NCBI GenBank assembly: GCA_023408315.1
Contig: JAEYKI010000027.1
Span: 1-27,178 of the forward strand
Direction: 5' to 3'
Length of the DNA stretch: 27,178 bases
From: Bacillota bacterium
Lineage (GTDB): Bacteria > Bacillota > Clostridia > Christensenellales > Christensenellaceae
In this document: one piece after another, positions 1-7,055 of the stretch
How the letters are laid out: each line of letters opens with the position of its first letter
Numbering within the stretch: position 1 is the first letter of the stretch
Position numbers and translations under genes: made by a program
Notes under the pieces: model-generated
Database searches by the model: none
What the model was told of the DNA's origin: nothing
Seen by the model: only the letters and a program-made list of their open reading frames with translations

Positions 1-337
1 AGGTCGCAGTAGCCTTCTTTTTGATGAAGTGCGTGCCGGCGATATACTGATCTGAAGTAATTTTTATACCTGAATGCCGGAGTGCCTTAGACACCACAGC
101 AATATCTTCCCCGGCTTCAACCAAAAGTGCGCCGTATCTGTGCCGGCGAATTCGAATATAGTACGCAATACCCGCAACATTGATTGCAACTGTTTCTGCC
201 CGGGGCAGCCTGGCGGGTTTTCCGTTTTCTTCCTTTAACTTTTTTGCCTCATCGGGATGCGCAGCCTTAAGCAATGCTCGCTTTTTGTGAAAATACTGTT
301 CGTTCTTTGAGTTTTTAATTGGATTCATAATAAGCAT
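1..337 (-). pseudogene. Tyrosine recombinase (phage integrase) C-terminal remnant, cut by the window edge
   Basis: The frame reads leftwards from an ATG at 337 (alternative ATG at 328) and is still open at base 1. The last ~45 residues match the end of the tyrosine-recombinase catalytic domain: a stretch around RRHRYGALLVEAGEDIAVVS, then LRHSGIKITSDQY with the expected position of the nucleophilic Tyr. The His of the usual HxxR motif is replaced by Arg, and the ~60 residues before it (charged, Lys-rich) do not look like the rest of an integrase. The frame also stays open upstream of 337 into the neighbouring gene, and no convincing ribosome-binding site precedes either ATG. I read this as a decayed integrase end, a possible scar of a mobile element. 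A short functional recombinase-like protein is less likely. Confidence 0.5.
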
Positions 338-362
338 AGTTACTATAGCGCGTATCGCCGTC

Positions 363-379
363 TCCCTTCTGCGAAGGGA
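363..379. other. 7-bp perfect inverted repeat after the LRR gene
   Basis: TCCCTTC and GAAGGGA flank a 3-base loop, 27 bases beyond the stop codon of the LRR lipoprotein gene. There is no T tract on either strand, so it could be an RNA 3'-end stabilising hairpin or a weak terminator. Confidence 0.3.
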
Positions 380-405
380 AGCCCTGGTACAACTCCGGCT
401 ATGCG

Positions 406-2256
406 TTACTTTGCTTCTATGACCGCGCAGCCATTGCTGACCAGCGTATCCACAACCTCCGGCGTGTCGTAGACTGCGTCCTTAAGATTTAAAAAGCGCA
501 GTGTTTTGATACCGGACAGAGGCGAAATATCGCTGACTTTTATGCCGGAAAGGGTGAGCATCCTAAGCTGCGTCATACCGGCAAGAGGGCTTAAGTCGTC
601 AATCACAAAGTCCTTAACGGCTGTAGTGTGAGAAAGGTAAAGATATTTAAGGCTGGTCAGTCCGCTCAGTGGCGCAACGCACTGCGGCACATCTATAAAA
701 ATATCGGTTTCGTTAAGGTTTAGGAATTCAAGCTTTGTCAGATCTTTCAGAGGCGTTAGGTCTTTTACCGAAGTAAGGGAGGCGTCCAGATATTTCAGGT
801 TAGTCAGACCTGAGAGCGCACTAAGATCATTCACCAGCCCCGAGCCTGAAATATCCAGAGACTCCAAGCCGGTCATCTGAGAGATGCCCGCCAAATCTTT
901 AGAGGTCAGCGCTGTGGGCCTGTCACCATACACGCCTAAGTCCAGTTTCTTTAGTGAAGTGATTCCCGCAAGCGTTTTGAGATTTCCCCTAAAGGAACTA
1001 AGACCTTCTAGATGCAAGGTTTCCAGCTTTGTAAGGCCTGAAAGCGCACTTAAATCGGGCAAGACCTGATTAAGGGACAACCCCAGCTCGGTCAGATTTG
1101 TTAATTTAGCGAGCGGCGCTACATCCCCAATAAAATAAATCTTGTCAGGGTCTTTTCCGGCCATATGCGCACCATCTATGATGTTTGCGGATAAATCCAG
1201 TTTTTCAAGCGACGTAAGAGACGACAAGGGCGTTACGTCCTCAATTTGGTTTGCTGATAAGTCCAGCTCTTTCAGCGCCGTGAGTCCGGAAAGCACATTC
1301 AGGCCGCTGCTTGTAAGATCGCTGCCTGTAAAGCTTAGCGACTGCAATTTGTTCAGCCCGGAAACCACGGAAAAATCTGTAGCCTTGCAGTTTGATACAT
1401 CCAGCCGGGTCAAACTCGTTAACCCGGCCAGCGCGGCAAGGCTGCCAGGGTAGTTGAAATACAAATTCAGGCTTTCCAAATTGGTCAGTGCCGCTAAGGC
1501 GTCTATGTTTTCAATATTGTTCCAGCTCAGATCCAGCTGCGTAAGTTTTGTAAATGCCGAAAGTGCGTTGATATCGGTAAGACCGCTGTCGGTTACGGAA
1601 AGATCGGTGACGCCCGTCAACCCATTCAGTCCGGACAGATCAATTCCCTTGTTATAAGAAAGATCGAGCGATTGCAGGTCTGGTAACGCCGTAAGCGCGC
1701 TGAAATCTGTGAGGCCTGTGTTCCAGAGCGTGAGTTTTTTAAGCTTTTTGAGGCCCAGCAAGTCGTTTAGATCATTAAGCTTTGTGTCAAAAGAGGCTTC
1801 GGTCAGGTTTTGGAGGCTGCCCAGTTGATCAATGTCGTTGATCTGCGTGTATCCGGATATGGCAATCGAATTTAAGTTTTTAAAATGCTTGAAATCCGCG
1901 CAGCTTATTTTAGGCATCGTATATTTGCCCATCGACGGGTAAACGGGGATGCTCTCCTTGTTGACCTCGGTGAGCGCCTTTTTTGCGATTACCGCATGGA
2001 TACCGTCCAGCTCGCTTGCCTTGATATCGCCCTCTTGTTTGTTTAAATAATCGCGCGCGATATGCTCTACTATGCGGTCTGTCCATTCAACCGTATAGTC
2101 GGCGGGTTCCTGCGTTGGCGATGGTTCCGTTGTTGCCTGCGTTTTAGGCGAAGCGGAGGAGGCTACCGAAGCCTGCACTGTTCCGGAGGGCTGGCATCCC
2201 GTTACGACCGAGATGAGCAACAGCAAGATCAGTGCCAATAAAAGTGTTTTTTTCAT
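406..2256 (-). CDS. Leucine-rich-repeat surface lipoprotein (internalin-like LRR)
   Basis: A 616-residue protein with a lipoprotein signal: MKK, a hydrophobic stretch to about residue 18, then the lipobox VTGC with Cys21 as the lipidated residue. A Ser/Thr/Pro/Ala-rich linker follows to about residue 52. Roughly residues 55-120 form a short mixed region, and from about 122 to the end the chain is made of ~22-residue leucine-rich repeats of the type LxxLxxLxLSxNxIxDIxxL (for example LTQLDLSWNNIENIDAL). This is the repeat type of internalins and many clostridial surface proteins, generally used for protein-protein contacts outside the membrane. No sortase motif or cell-wall-binding repeat is visible, so the lipid should be the only anchor. 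The start fits a GAAAGGA ribosome-binding site 9 bases upstream. The binding partner cannot be read from the sequence. Confidence 0.85.
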   Translation of the reverse strand: MKKTLLLALILLLLISVVTGCQPSGTVQASVASSASPKTQATTEPSPTQEPADYTVEWTDRIVEHIARDYLNKQEGDIKASELDGIHAVIAKKALTEVNKESIPVYPSMGKYTMPKISCADFKHFKNLNSIAISGYTQINDIDQLGSLQNLTEASFDTKLNDLNDLLGLKKLKKLTLWNTGLTDFSALTALPDLQSLDLSYNKGIDLSGLNGLTGVTDLSVTDSGLTDINALSAFTKLTQLDLSWNNIENIDALAALTNLESLNLYFNYPGSLAALAGLTSLTRLDVSNCKATDFSVVSGLNKLQSLSFTGSDLTSSGLNVLSGLTALKELDLSANQIEDVTPLSSLTSLEKLDLSANIIDGAHMAGKDPDKIYFIGDVAPLAKLTNLTELGLSLNQVLPDLSALSGLTKLETLHLEGLSSFRGNLKTLAGITSLKKLDLGVYGDRPTALTSKDLAGISQMTGLESLDISGSGLVNDLSALSGLTNLKYLDASLTSVKDLTPLKDLTKLEFLNLNETDIFIDVPQCVAPLSGLTSLKYLYLSHTTAVKDFVIDDLSPLAGMTQLRMLTLSGIKVSDISPLSGIKTLRFLNLKDAVYDTPEVVDTLVSNGCAVIEAK

Positions 2257-2410
2257 GATTTACTATCCTTTCTATAGTTTGATTACCATTGAGCGTACAA
2301 TCAAAGCGGGCTGTTAAAAAAAGTGGTTCATCCGCATCACGCCCTGTCATCACTATAGACGGAGTTACCTGCGATGGATATCGTATAAAAAGTATGATTC
2401 GGAAAAAAGC

Positions 2411-2440
2411 AATAAAAAAGCCTCCCTATTTGGCGGAGGC
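2411..2440 (-). terminator. Intrinsic terminator of the LuxR/MFS gene
   Basis: On the minus strand, GCCTCC and GGAGGC pair around a 9-base loop and are followed by TTTTTTATTGC, starting 3 bases after the stop codon of the regulator gene. Confidence 0.85.
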
Positions 2441-2442
2441 GG

Positions 2443-3831
2443 TTACTTGGCCAGTTTTTGTATCAGTTCGGTTTTGTTTCTTACATCAAGTTTGAAATAA
2501 ATATTCTGAATATGTGTTCGAACGGTACTTTCGCTCAGATACAGCTCCTGGGCGATCATCCGGTAGGTGTAGCCTCGCAGCAGAAGCGCGGCGACGCCCT
2601 GCTCGCGGCCGGTGAGGCCGTATGCCTTCGCAAGGGTTTCCACTGTGCGTTGCTGCTCCTCGGGTTGCAGTTGATGCTGCCAGGAGAAAAACGCGCTGGT
2701 TTTGAGAAACATGGTAAGCCGCTGGTACAGCGGCGGAAGAATTACCAATGCCACGAAAACCACCGCCAGGCCAACAAGAGCGGGCATGGAACCGCCGTCC
2801 GTCGCGGGCAACAGCCCGGAGATCAGTTCTCCCAGCAGTACGCCCCCCACGTTGATGGAAAGCCCCAGGCCCAGTATGCGCGCCGGGTTTTTGTGGAATT
2901 CCAGCAGTTCTCCCAGGATGGTCCACCAGAACAAGTCGTTCAGGCCGCACGCGGAAAGAAGCAAAGAGTTTACCACCAGATAGCTGCCCTCCGAACGATC
3001 CAGCAGAAAGAACGCGATGAATGAGAAGCCCATCATGGCGATTGCCGCAAATAAAATATATACGCGGTTTATTTTACGGGGTATCACGGCAAACACCGCG
3101 ATGGCCACGATGTACGGAATTGCCCAGTACCAGCTGGTAAGCCAGGTTAAATGCGCGAATGCGGGGTTGACTACTTGAAACATCAGGCCCGCGTTGATGG
3201 TGATGATCACAATAAACAGGCAGAGCAGAATCATGGGTGGCGCGATGGATGGGCTAAACTGTTTTGCGTGCGCATGTTCCGCGCTTGCCTGTGGTGCGGC
3301 GGAGGCGTATACGGGCAGCCGCGCGGTTACAGCCAAAGACGCGCCCAGGCAGACAACGGCAAACGCCAGGCCCAAAAATGGGGACAGGTGGATGCCCAGC
3401 ATGTTGAGGACCACCATAGTGGTTGTGGAAAATACAATGGAAGCGGCCACTGTGGTCATGCGGCCATTCGGCGGGGTGGCATTTTTGTAAAACCAGCCCC
3501 AGGCGGCATTCCACCAGCCTGCAAAAAACGTGGCCACGGGAAGCGCTACGGTCCACAGGCCGGAGGGCGGGAAAAAGAAAACAATGCTCAGGGCGGCGCA
3601 TACGGCGGCGGAAAGCAGCATCACGCGCTTTGCACCGCGTTCGCTTCTGGCAATAAACCCGCAGGAGAACAGCCCGGCGGCGTGCAAAAGAATAGCGGTG
3701 AGCATCATCGTGCCGGGATCAAACACATAAGAAGCAGCCAGCGAATAAAAAATCTGCCCTTCGTATGCAAAGGATAGCAGCCATGCTCCAAACAAAGAAA
3801 ATGCGGCAATGGCGAGTATGGTGGGCTTCAT
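2443..3831 (-). CDS. Membrane-bound LuxR-family regulator with N-terminal MFS-like domain
   Basis: From the ATG at 3831 the protein has 462 residues; GGAAGGAG lies 6 bases upstream. A longer frame starts at 3927, but its 32 extra residues are polar and lack a ribosome-binding site. About residues 1-385 hold roughly twelve hydrophobic segments, split near the middle by a polar loop (around residues 175-195), as in the major facilitator superfamily. The last ~60 residues are a LuxR/GerE helix-turn-helix: YGLTGREQGVAALLLRGYTY, then AQELYLSESTVRTHIQNIY and a final helix. Such fusions are known in Actinobacteria and Clostridia and are thought to sense a ligand in the membrane while binding DNA, but the signals are mostly unknown. 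It has its own terminator and is divergent from the sigma-factor gene. Whether the MFS part still transports anything is open. Confidence 0.85.
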   Translation of the reverse strand: MKPTILAIAAFSLFGAWLLSFAYEGQIFYSLAASYVFDPGTMMLTAILLHAAGLFSCGFIARSERGAKRVMLLSAAVCAALSIVFFFPPSGLWTVALPVATFFAGWWNAAWGWFYKNATPPNGRMTTVAASIVFSTTTMVVLNMLGIHLSPFLGLAFAVVCLGASLAVTARLPVYASAAPQASAEHAHAKQFSPSIAPPMILLCLFIVIITINAGLMFQVVNPAFAHLTWLTSWYWAIPYIVAIAVFAVIPRKINRVYILFAAIAMMGFSFIAFFLLDRSEGSYLVVNSLLLSACGLNDLFWWTILGELLEFHKNPARILGLGLSINVGGVLLGELISGLLPATDGGSMPALVGLAVVFVALVILPPLYQRLTMFLKTSAFFSWQHQLQPEEQQRTVETLAKAYGLTGREQGVAALLLRGYTYRMIAQELYLSESTVRTHIQNIYFKLDVRNKTELIQKLAK

Positions 3832-4022
3832 GAGTTTCTCCTTCCGGCATAAAGATTTGCTGGTGCCTTGGGCAGTCCTCAAAAATGTTGTTGTCTTTAT
3901 TTTACTGTAATTTGGTTTGGGTATCAACTGTATTGCATTTTATAGTAATTCTTTATTTGTTTTTAAAATTGGAAAACTTATAACTTAAAGTATGATTTTA
4001 TGTGAGACCTTTTTCAGTACCC

Positions 4023-4052
4023 TTGCCTCTTCTTAAGTGAACCGGTTAAAAT
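4023..4052 (+). promoter_or_regulatory. Possible promoter of the ECF sigma operon
   Basis: TTGCCT and TAAAAT are 18 bases apart, 28 bases before the start codon of the sigma gene. The overlapping TGAACC at 4038-4043 resembles -35 elements used by many ECF sigma factors, so autoregulation is possible. Both readings are weak. Confidence 0.35.
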
Positions 4053-4080
4053 ATCCGCGGAACACAGAAAGGTTGAGGTT

Positions 4081-4644
4081 ATGGAAATATCCAGTTCATA
4101 TGAAAAGGAGCAGAAAAGAATTTTGGATGCAGAGACGTATTTTAACAGAATATACAACGCCACTTACTCCGCAATACTAAAATTTATCGTCATTAAGACA
4201 AACAATGCAGATGCGGTGGAGGATATCCTGCAAAACGTATACCAGAGTTTTTTTACCCGCATATCAACGAAAGGATTTGGCGACATCAGAAATCCGGAAG
4301 CATTTCTGATTCGTTTTACTCAGAAAGAGCTTTCCCGGCACTACAGAAAGAAAGCGGTCAAGGGGGAAATGGAGACCGACTTTGAAGGGATCGGAGAGCG
4401 GGCTGAAGCTGACGATATTCCGTTCGATCAAATTGTGGACAATGAAAGTGTGCTGCGCACTGTGCAGGATATCGCATTGGGGCTGCCGCTTTTATCGTAT
4501 AAATCATTTGTCTTGTTTTATTATTACGATATGTCCATTGCCCAGATCGCCCAAAACTTGCATGTAAGCGAGAACAATGTAAAAAACAGGCTATGGCGCG
4601 CCAGAAACGTTATAAGAAAGGGTATTAAAGGTGAAATGGTATGA
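4081..4644 (+). CDS. ECF-type RNA polymerase sigma factor
   Basis: A 187-residue sigma-70 family protein. Region 2 spans about residues 20-95 (YNATYSAILKFIVIK, then DAVEDILQNVYQSFF, then the -10-binding helix with RNPEAFLIRFTQKELSRHYR). An acidic linker (about 100-125) leads to region 4 at about 130-185, where SIAQIAQNLHVSENNVKNRL is the helix-turn-helix that reads the -35 element. There is no region 1 or 3, as usual for ECF factors. GAAAGG lies 8 bases before the ATG. Its stop overlaps the start of the next gene as ATGA, so the two are translationally coupled; that partner should hold it inactive until a signal arrives. The regulon is not visible, though self-regulation is common in this family. 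Confidence 0.9.
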   Translation: MEISSSYEKEQKRILDAETYFNRIYNATYSAILKFIVIKTNNADAVEDILQNVYQSFFTRISTKGFGDIRNPEAFLIRFTQKELSRHYRKKAVKGEMETDFEGIGERAEADDIPFDQIVDNESVLRTVQDIALGLPLLSYKSFVLFYYYDMSIAQIAQNLHVSENNVKNRLWRARNVIRKGIKGEMV

Positions 4645-6176
4645 AAACTGCAGAACATGGTTTTTATAAACAGGCAATCAAATGGATCCTTCCAAATCAG
4701 GAAATTATGCGGAAACAAATAATAAGCCGGCCGGTTAACAGCCGGGTAAAAAGGCACAGGTGGCTAATACCGGTCGCGGCGTGCGCCGCCACGGTAACGG
4801 TGATGGGTACCGCCGTGCCGCCTGTGCGCGCCGCGATACTGCAGTGGTTCCAGGCGAATTTCAGCGTGCAAGACTACCTTGCAGAACCGTCCGCGGCAAG
4901 GCCGTCTACTTCCGACCTTGATTCGCTCATACAGCAGGCCAAACCGGCCGGAGTTCAGGCGGCCAACAGCATAGATATTGCAGATGTGGACCCTGCTTGG
5001 CAATCATGGGCAGACAGCCTGCATCCAACGGTAGGTGACGTATTTTTTGATGGGAAACAATTGATGGTGTCTTTTGACATGGGCGGCGGAGCGGAGGAAC
5101 TTTTAAAGAGCAGCGTTTCTCCTGCACTCAAGGATCAAGAAATGCCCCGATGCGTGTATTTGGCGGGGCCAGGGTACGTTAAGATGAACGGTGAAAAGTT
5201 CGCTTATGATACTTTTTCCCATCCGTCAGAATCTGCCGTAAATAATTTCAGAAAATATTACAATGAAGATGATACGGTTATAACACAGGAAGAAAAACAG
5301 AAACTGGATGTACCCGGTTCCGTAACGTTTACGGCTACGACCGATTTTTCAAAACCAGGGGGCAATTATATCCCTGGCTTTGACAAGCTTGCAGAGGAGC
5401 AAAGGGCTTTGATACTGCAAGAAATCCAGCAGCAGCAGGTATACGACCCTGAATTTACATTTTTTGATTTTAAAACGCTAAATCCAGAGCAAACGCTGAC
5501 AGGCGTGCAGAAGGTTGAACTAAACATACCTCTCTTCGCAACGGATACCGAAAAGCCGGCCGGAGACGGCGCAAATTACGCTAGCAAATGTATAGCTGTG
5601 CTAAAACTGCGCTTTAGCTTTGACCCGCAAGCGGGGAATGATCATAAGCAGAGCTACGGTGTCAATAAAACGGTTGTTTTCAGCGGCATGGGGCGGTACA
5701 AATGGGTAGACCGCCAAAGCGAGCCGGGATACGCAACATGTACCAATAAGGTGGCCGATATGTCGGGCGTCAAGCTGACGGTGAAAAAAATGGACGTTTA
5801 CGCATCGGGAACAGACATTTACCTGAGCTATACCTGTCCGGCTGATTGGGATACGCTGGATAAGCAATGCTTTTTAAACAGCATTACTCTTAAGGTCAGG
5901 GGTGACGGAACTGATCTGCAAATAAGCGAAGAGCAGTTTGGGCTTGAAGAAAAAGGCGAAGACGTTGGAGAGTGCATTCGTTTGAATATTCTGCCCTACG
6001 AACTGAAAGCCATAAAAACCTTTGAGGTTTTGCCTGTTTTAAGTTATTATACCGGATACGATGCAGTCCCGTATCAGGAAGGCAAATCCGTTCGCATTAA
6101 GGCAAGCGAACTAAAGGGGTGGCAGGAAGGCTCCACCCAACTGGCGGACTGCGCGCTTACATTCAGTCTGGAATAA
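4641..6176 (+). CDS. Membrane-anchored putative anti-sigma factor (DUF4179-like)
   Basis: A 511-residue single-pass membrane protein. About 40 N-terminal residues, basic near the membrane (SRVKRHR), are followed by one hydrophobic helix (about 42-65) and a large exported domain of ~440 residues. This topology, with the gene overlapping an ECF sigma gene by 4 bases, fits the clostridial/bacillar anti-sigma proteins that hold the sigma factor at the membrane and sense something outside. No zinc-binding HxxxCxxC motif is seen in the N-terminal part, so it is not a ZAS-type anti-sigma factor. The external region, with segments such as VGDVFFDGKQLMVSFDM, resembles DUF4179-type beta domains. The role is inferred mainly from gene order and topology. 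Confidence 0.7.
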   Translation: MKTAEHGFYKQAIKWILPNQEIMRKQIISRPVNSRVKRHRWLIPVAACAATVTVMGTAVPPVRAAILQWFQANFSVQDYLAEPSAARPSTSDLDSLIQQAKPAGVQAANSIDIADVDPAWQSWADSLHPTVGDVFFDGKQLMVSFDMGGGAEELLKSSVSPALKDQEMPRCVYLAGPGYVKMNGEKFAYDTFSHPSESAVNNFRKYYNEDDTVITQEEKQKLDVPGSVTFTATTDFSKPGGNYIPGFDKLAEEQRALILQEIQQQQVYDPEFTFFDFKTLNPEQTLTGVQKVELNIPLFATDTEKPAGDGANYASKCIAVLKLRFSFDPQAGNDHKQSYGVNKTVVFSGMGRYKWVDRQSEPGYATCTNKVADMSGVKLTVKKMDVYASGTDIYLSYTCPADWDTLDKQCFLNSITLKVRGDGTDLQISEEQFGLEEKGEDVGECIRLNILPYELKAIKTFEVLPVLSYYTGYDAVPYQEGKSVRIKASELKGWQEGSTQLADCALTFSLE

Positions 6177-6194
6177 AATAAAGAGCCGTTTGTA

Positions 6195-6229
6195 TGAGAG
6201 GGGTTTTCCCCGCGGGAAAGCCTCTTTCA
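6195..6229 (+). terminator. Stem-loop ending the sigma/anti-sigma operon
   Basis: GAGG pairs with CCTC and, inside it, TTTCCC pairs with GGGAAA around the loop CGC. A short TTTC follows. It starts about 20 bases after the anti-sigma stop codon. The U tract is short, so it may act together with the next hairpin. Confidence 0.55.
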
Positions 6230-6263
6230 TATAGCATATTCGCATTGCGTATCAATTTTACAT

Positions 6264-6291
6264 GCCGTCCGGTTGGGGCGGCCTTTCTTCT
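6264..6291 (+). terminator. Second terminator-like stem-loop before the PII promoter
   Basis: GCCGTCC pairs with GGGCGGC (one G-U pair) around a 5-base loop, followed by CTTTCTTCT. It would insulate the PII promoter at 6324 from upstream transcription. Confidence 0.55.
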
Positions 6292-6323
6292 ATTATGGGA
6301 TTCTGCAGCAAAAACAAAGCCCC

Positions 6324-6352
6324 TTTACATCATTTTTTCAATCGCATATAAT
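6324..6352 (+). promoter_or_regulatory. Sigma-A-type promoter of the first PII gene
   Basis: TTTACA and TATAAT (6347-6352) with exactly 17 bases between them: one mismatch from consensus in the -35, a perfect -10. Transcription should begin near 6359, giving a leader of about 79 bases that includes the dyad described next. Confidence 0.75.
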
Positions 6353-6371
6353 AATAATGGGCCTGCATACA

Positions 6372-6402
6372 AAATTGTTTGGTTGCACAACCAAATTGTT
6401 TG
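6372..6402. promoter_or_regulatory. Dyad with flanking direct repeats just downstream of the PII promoter
   Basis: TTTGGTTG and CAACCAAA (6378-6395) form 8-bp arms around CA. The word AAATTGTTTG occurs at 6372 and again at 6393, exactly 21 bases apart, about two helical turns. It lies roughly at +13 to +43 from the predicted start. It could be an operator for a roadblock repressor or a short RNA hairpin. The loop does not fit the six-base ANTAR type found after the gene. Confidence 0.5.
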
Positions 6403-6437
6403 CAGCTTTGGAAAATTGAATAGGGGAGGGAAGATCC

Positions 6438-6779
6438 ATGAAAAAGATCGAGGCCATCATTCGTCCGTCTAAACTGGAGGATATTAAGGATGCCCTTCTG
6501 GCAATCAACGTTGGCGGAATGACCATCACGCAGGTAATGGGATTCGGCAAACAGAGAGGCCACAAGGAATATTACCGGGGCGTGGAAATGATGATTAACG
6601 TTCTTCCCAAAGTTAAACTCGAAGTGACGGTAAGCGACGAGGACTTTGAAAAAACGATCCAGGCCATCGTTGAAAACGCCAGGACAGGTGAGGTGGGCGA
6701 CGGGAAAATATTCGTTTCCACATTGGACGATGTGATCCGGATACGAACGGGAGAATCGGGAGACGTAGCGATCAAGTAA
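6438..6779 (+). CDS. glnB: PII nitrogen regulatory protein, first copy
   Basis: A 113-residue PII protein of normal length, starting after a GGGGAGGG ribosome-binding site. Motifs sit at the standard positions: G37, Q39 and K58 for 2-oxoglutarate/ATP binding, the B-loop TGEVGDGK at 83-90, and the C-terminal RIRTGE with R101 and R103. PII trimers report carbon/nitrogen state (2-oxoglutarate, ATP/ADP) by T-loop contacts with ammonium channels, enzymes or regulators. Tyr51, uridylylated in proteobacteria, is Met here, although Tyr46 is kept, so control by GlnD-type uridylylation is not expected. No amtB, glnA or nif gene is in the window, so the partner is unknown. Expression is probably set by the promoter and dyad upstream. 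It is about 70% identical (79 of 113 by hand alignment) to the second copy at 7056. GlnB and GlnK subtypes cannot be separated. Confidence 0.95.
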   Translation: MKKIEAIIRPSKLEDIKDALLAINVGGMTITQVMGFGKQRGHKEYYRGVEMMINVLPKVKLEVTVSDEDFEKTIQAIVENARTGEVGDGKIFVSTLDDVIRIRTGESGDVAIK

Positions 6780-6809
6780 GCTTCAAGAGGGATATCAAAG
6801 GTTTCTCAA

Positions 6810-6869
6810 ATACAGCAATGGCGCTGTGTGTCTGATGAATTCAGATGCATAGCTTTCCTTTTGTTTTTT
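6810..6869 (+). promoter_or_regulatory. ANTAR-type hexaloop hairpin overlapping an intrinsic terminator (module A)
   Basis: Hairpin 1: stem ACAGC/GCTGT (6812-6827, extendable by two pairs) closes the six-base loop AATGGC with A1 and G4. Its 3' arm is also the 5' arm of a 13-pair stem, 6823-6835 with 6841-6853 (loop TGAAT, three G-U pairs), followed by the T-rich tract TTTCCTTTTGTTTTTT. The two folds exclude each other. Terminator folding would end the first PII transcript about 75-90 bases after its stop codon. Hairpin folding, stabilised by an ANTAR protein, would allow read-through. The mechanism is inferred from the known ANTAR design. Confidence 0.65.
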
Positions 6870-6872
6870 CAT

Positions 6873-6927
6873 GGACACTGCCAATTATATAAAAATCCGG
6901 GTATGTACAGCATTGGCGCTGTTTTTT
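6873..6927 (+). promoter_or_regulatory. ANTAR-type hexaloop hairpin with competing terminator-like pairing (module B)
   Basis: Hairpin 2: stem ACAGC/GCTGT (6907-6922) closes the loop ATTGGC, again with A1 and G4. Bases 6875-6885 can instead pair with 6912-6922 (10 of 11 positions, one C-C mismatch, 26-base loop), and the run of six T at 6922-6927 follows directly. This alternative uses the hexaloop and its 3' arm, so the folds are exclusive. A weaker downstream pairing (6918-6928 with 6939-6950, then TTTT) is also possible. The long loop makes this the least certain of the three modules. Confidence 0.5.
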
Positions 6928-6978
6928 CATGTTAGGGGGAAGAATAGGGCTTTTATACCGTCAATACAATGTAGATAT

Positions 6979-7026
6979 AGGCAGCAACGGCGCTGCTTCC
7001 CTTCAATGGGGAGGCGGCGTTTATTT
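6979..7026 (+). promoter_or_regulatory. ANTAR-type hexaloop hairpin overlapping an intrinsic terminator (module C)
   Basis: Hairpin 3: stem GCAGC/GCTGC (6981-6996, extendable by two pairs) closes the loop AACGGC, with A1 and G4. Its 3' side is the 5' arm of an 11-pair stem, 6991-7001 with 7009-7019 (loop TTCAATG), followed by TTTATTTAT. The terminator ends about 15 bases before the ribosome-binding site AAGGAG of the second PII gene. This is the arrangement expected of the second hairpin in an ANTAR antitermination leader: binding frees the gene from termination. Confidence 0.7.
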
Positions 7027-7055
7027 ATAAAGATATTAAAAAGGAGCGTTTTGAG

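Noticed and set aside
2458..3777. Plus-strand open frames opposite the MFS-LuxR gene (188 and 208 residues)
   Set aside because: Gln/Gly/His-rich shadows without motifs; the minus-strand LuxR and membrane segments explain this region.
6378..6395. A fourth ANTAR hexaloop hairpin before the first PII gene
   Set aside because: The possible six-base loop would be TGCACA, which lacks A1, and no terminator overlaps it.
6194..6472. 92-residue plus-strand open frame covering the PII promoter
   Set aside because: Contains two hairpins and a near-consensus promoter and runs into the PII gene in another frame; no ribosome-binding site.
6812..6996. CRISPR array, from three related short repeats at about 95- and 74-base spacing
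   Set aside because: Repeats are only ~16 bases, spacing is uneven, and each repeat is a hexaloop hairpin tied to a terminator; no cas genes.
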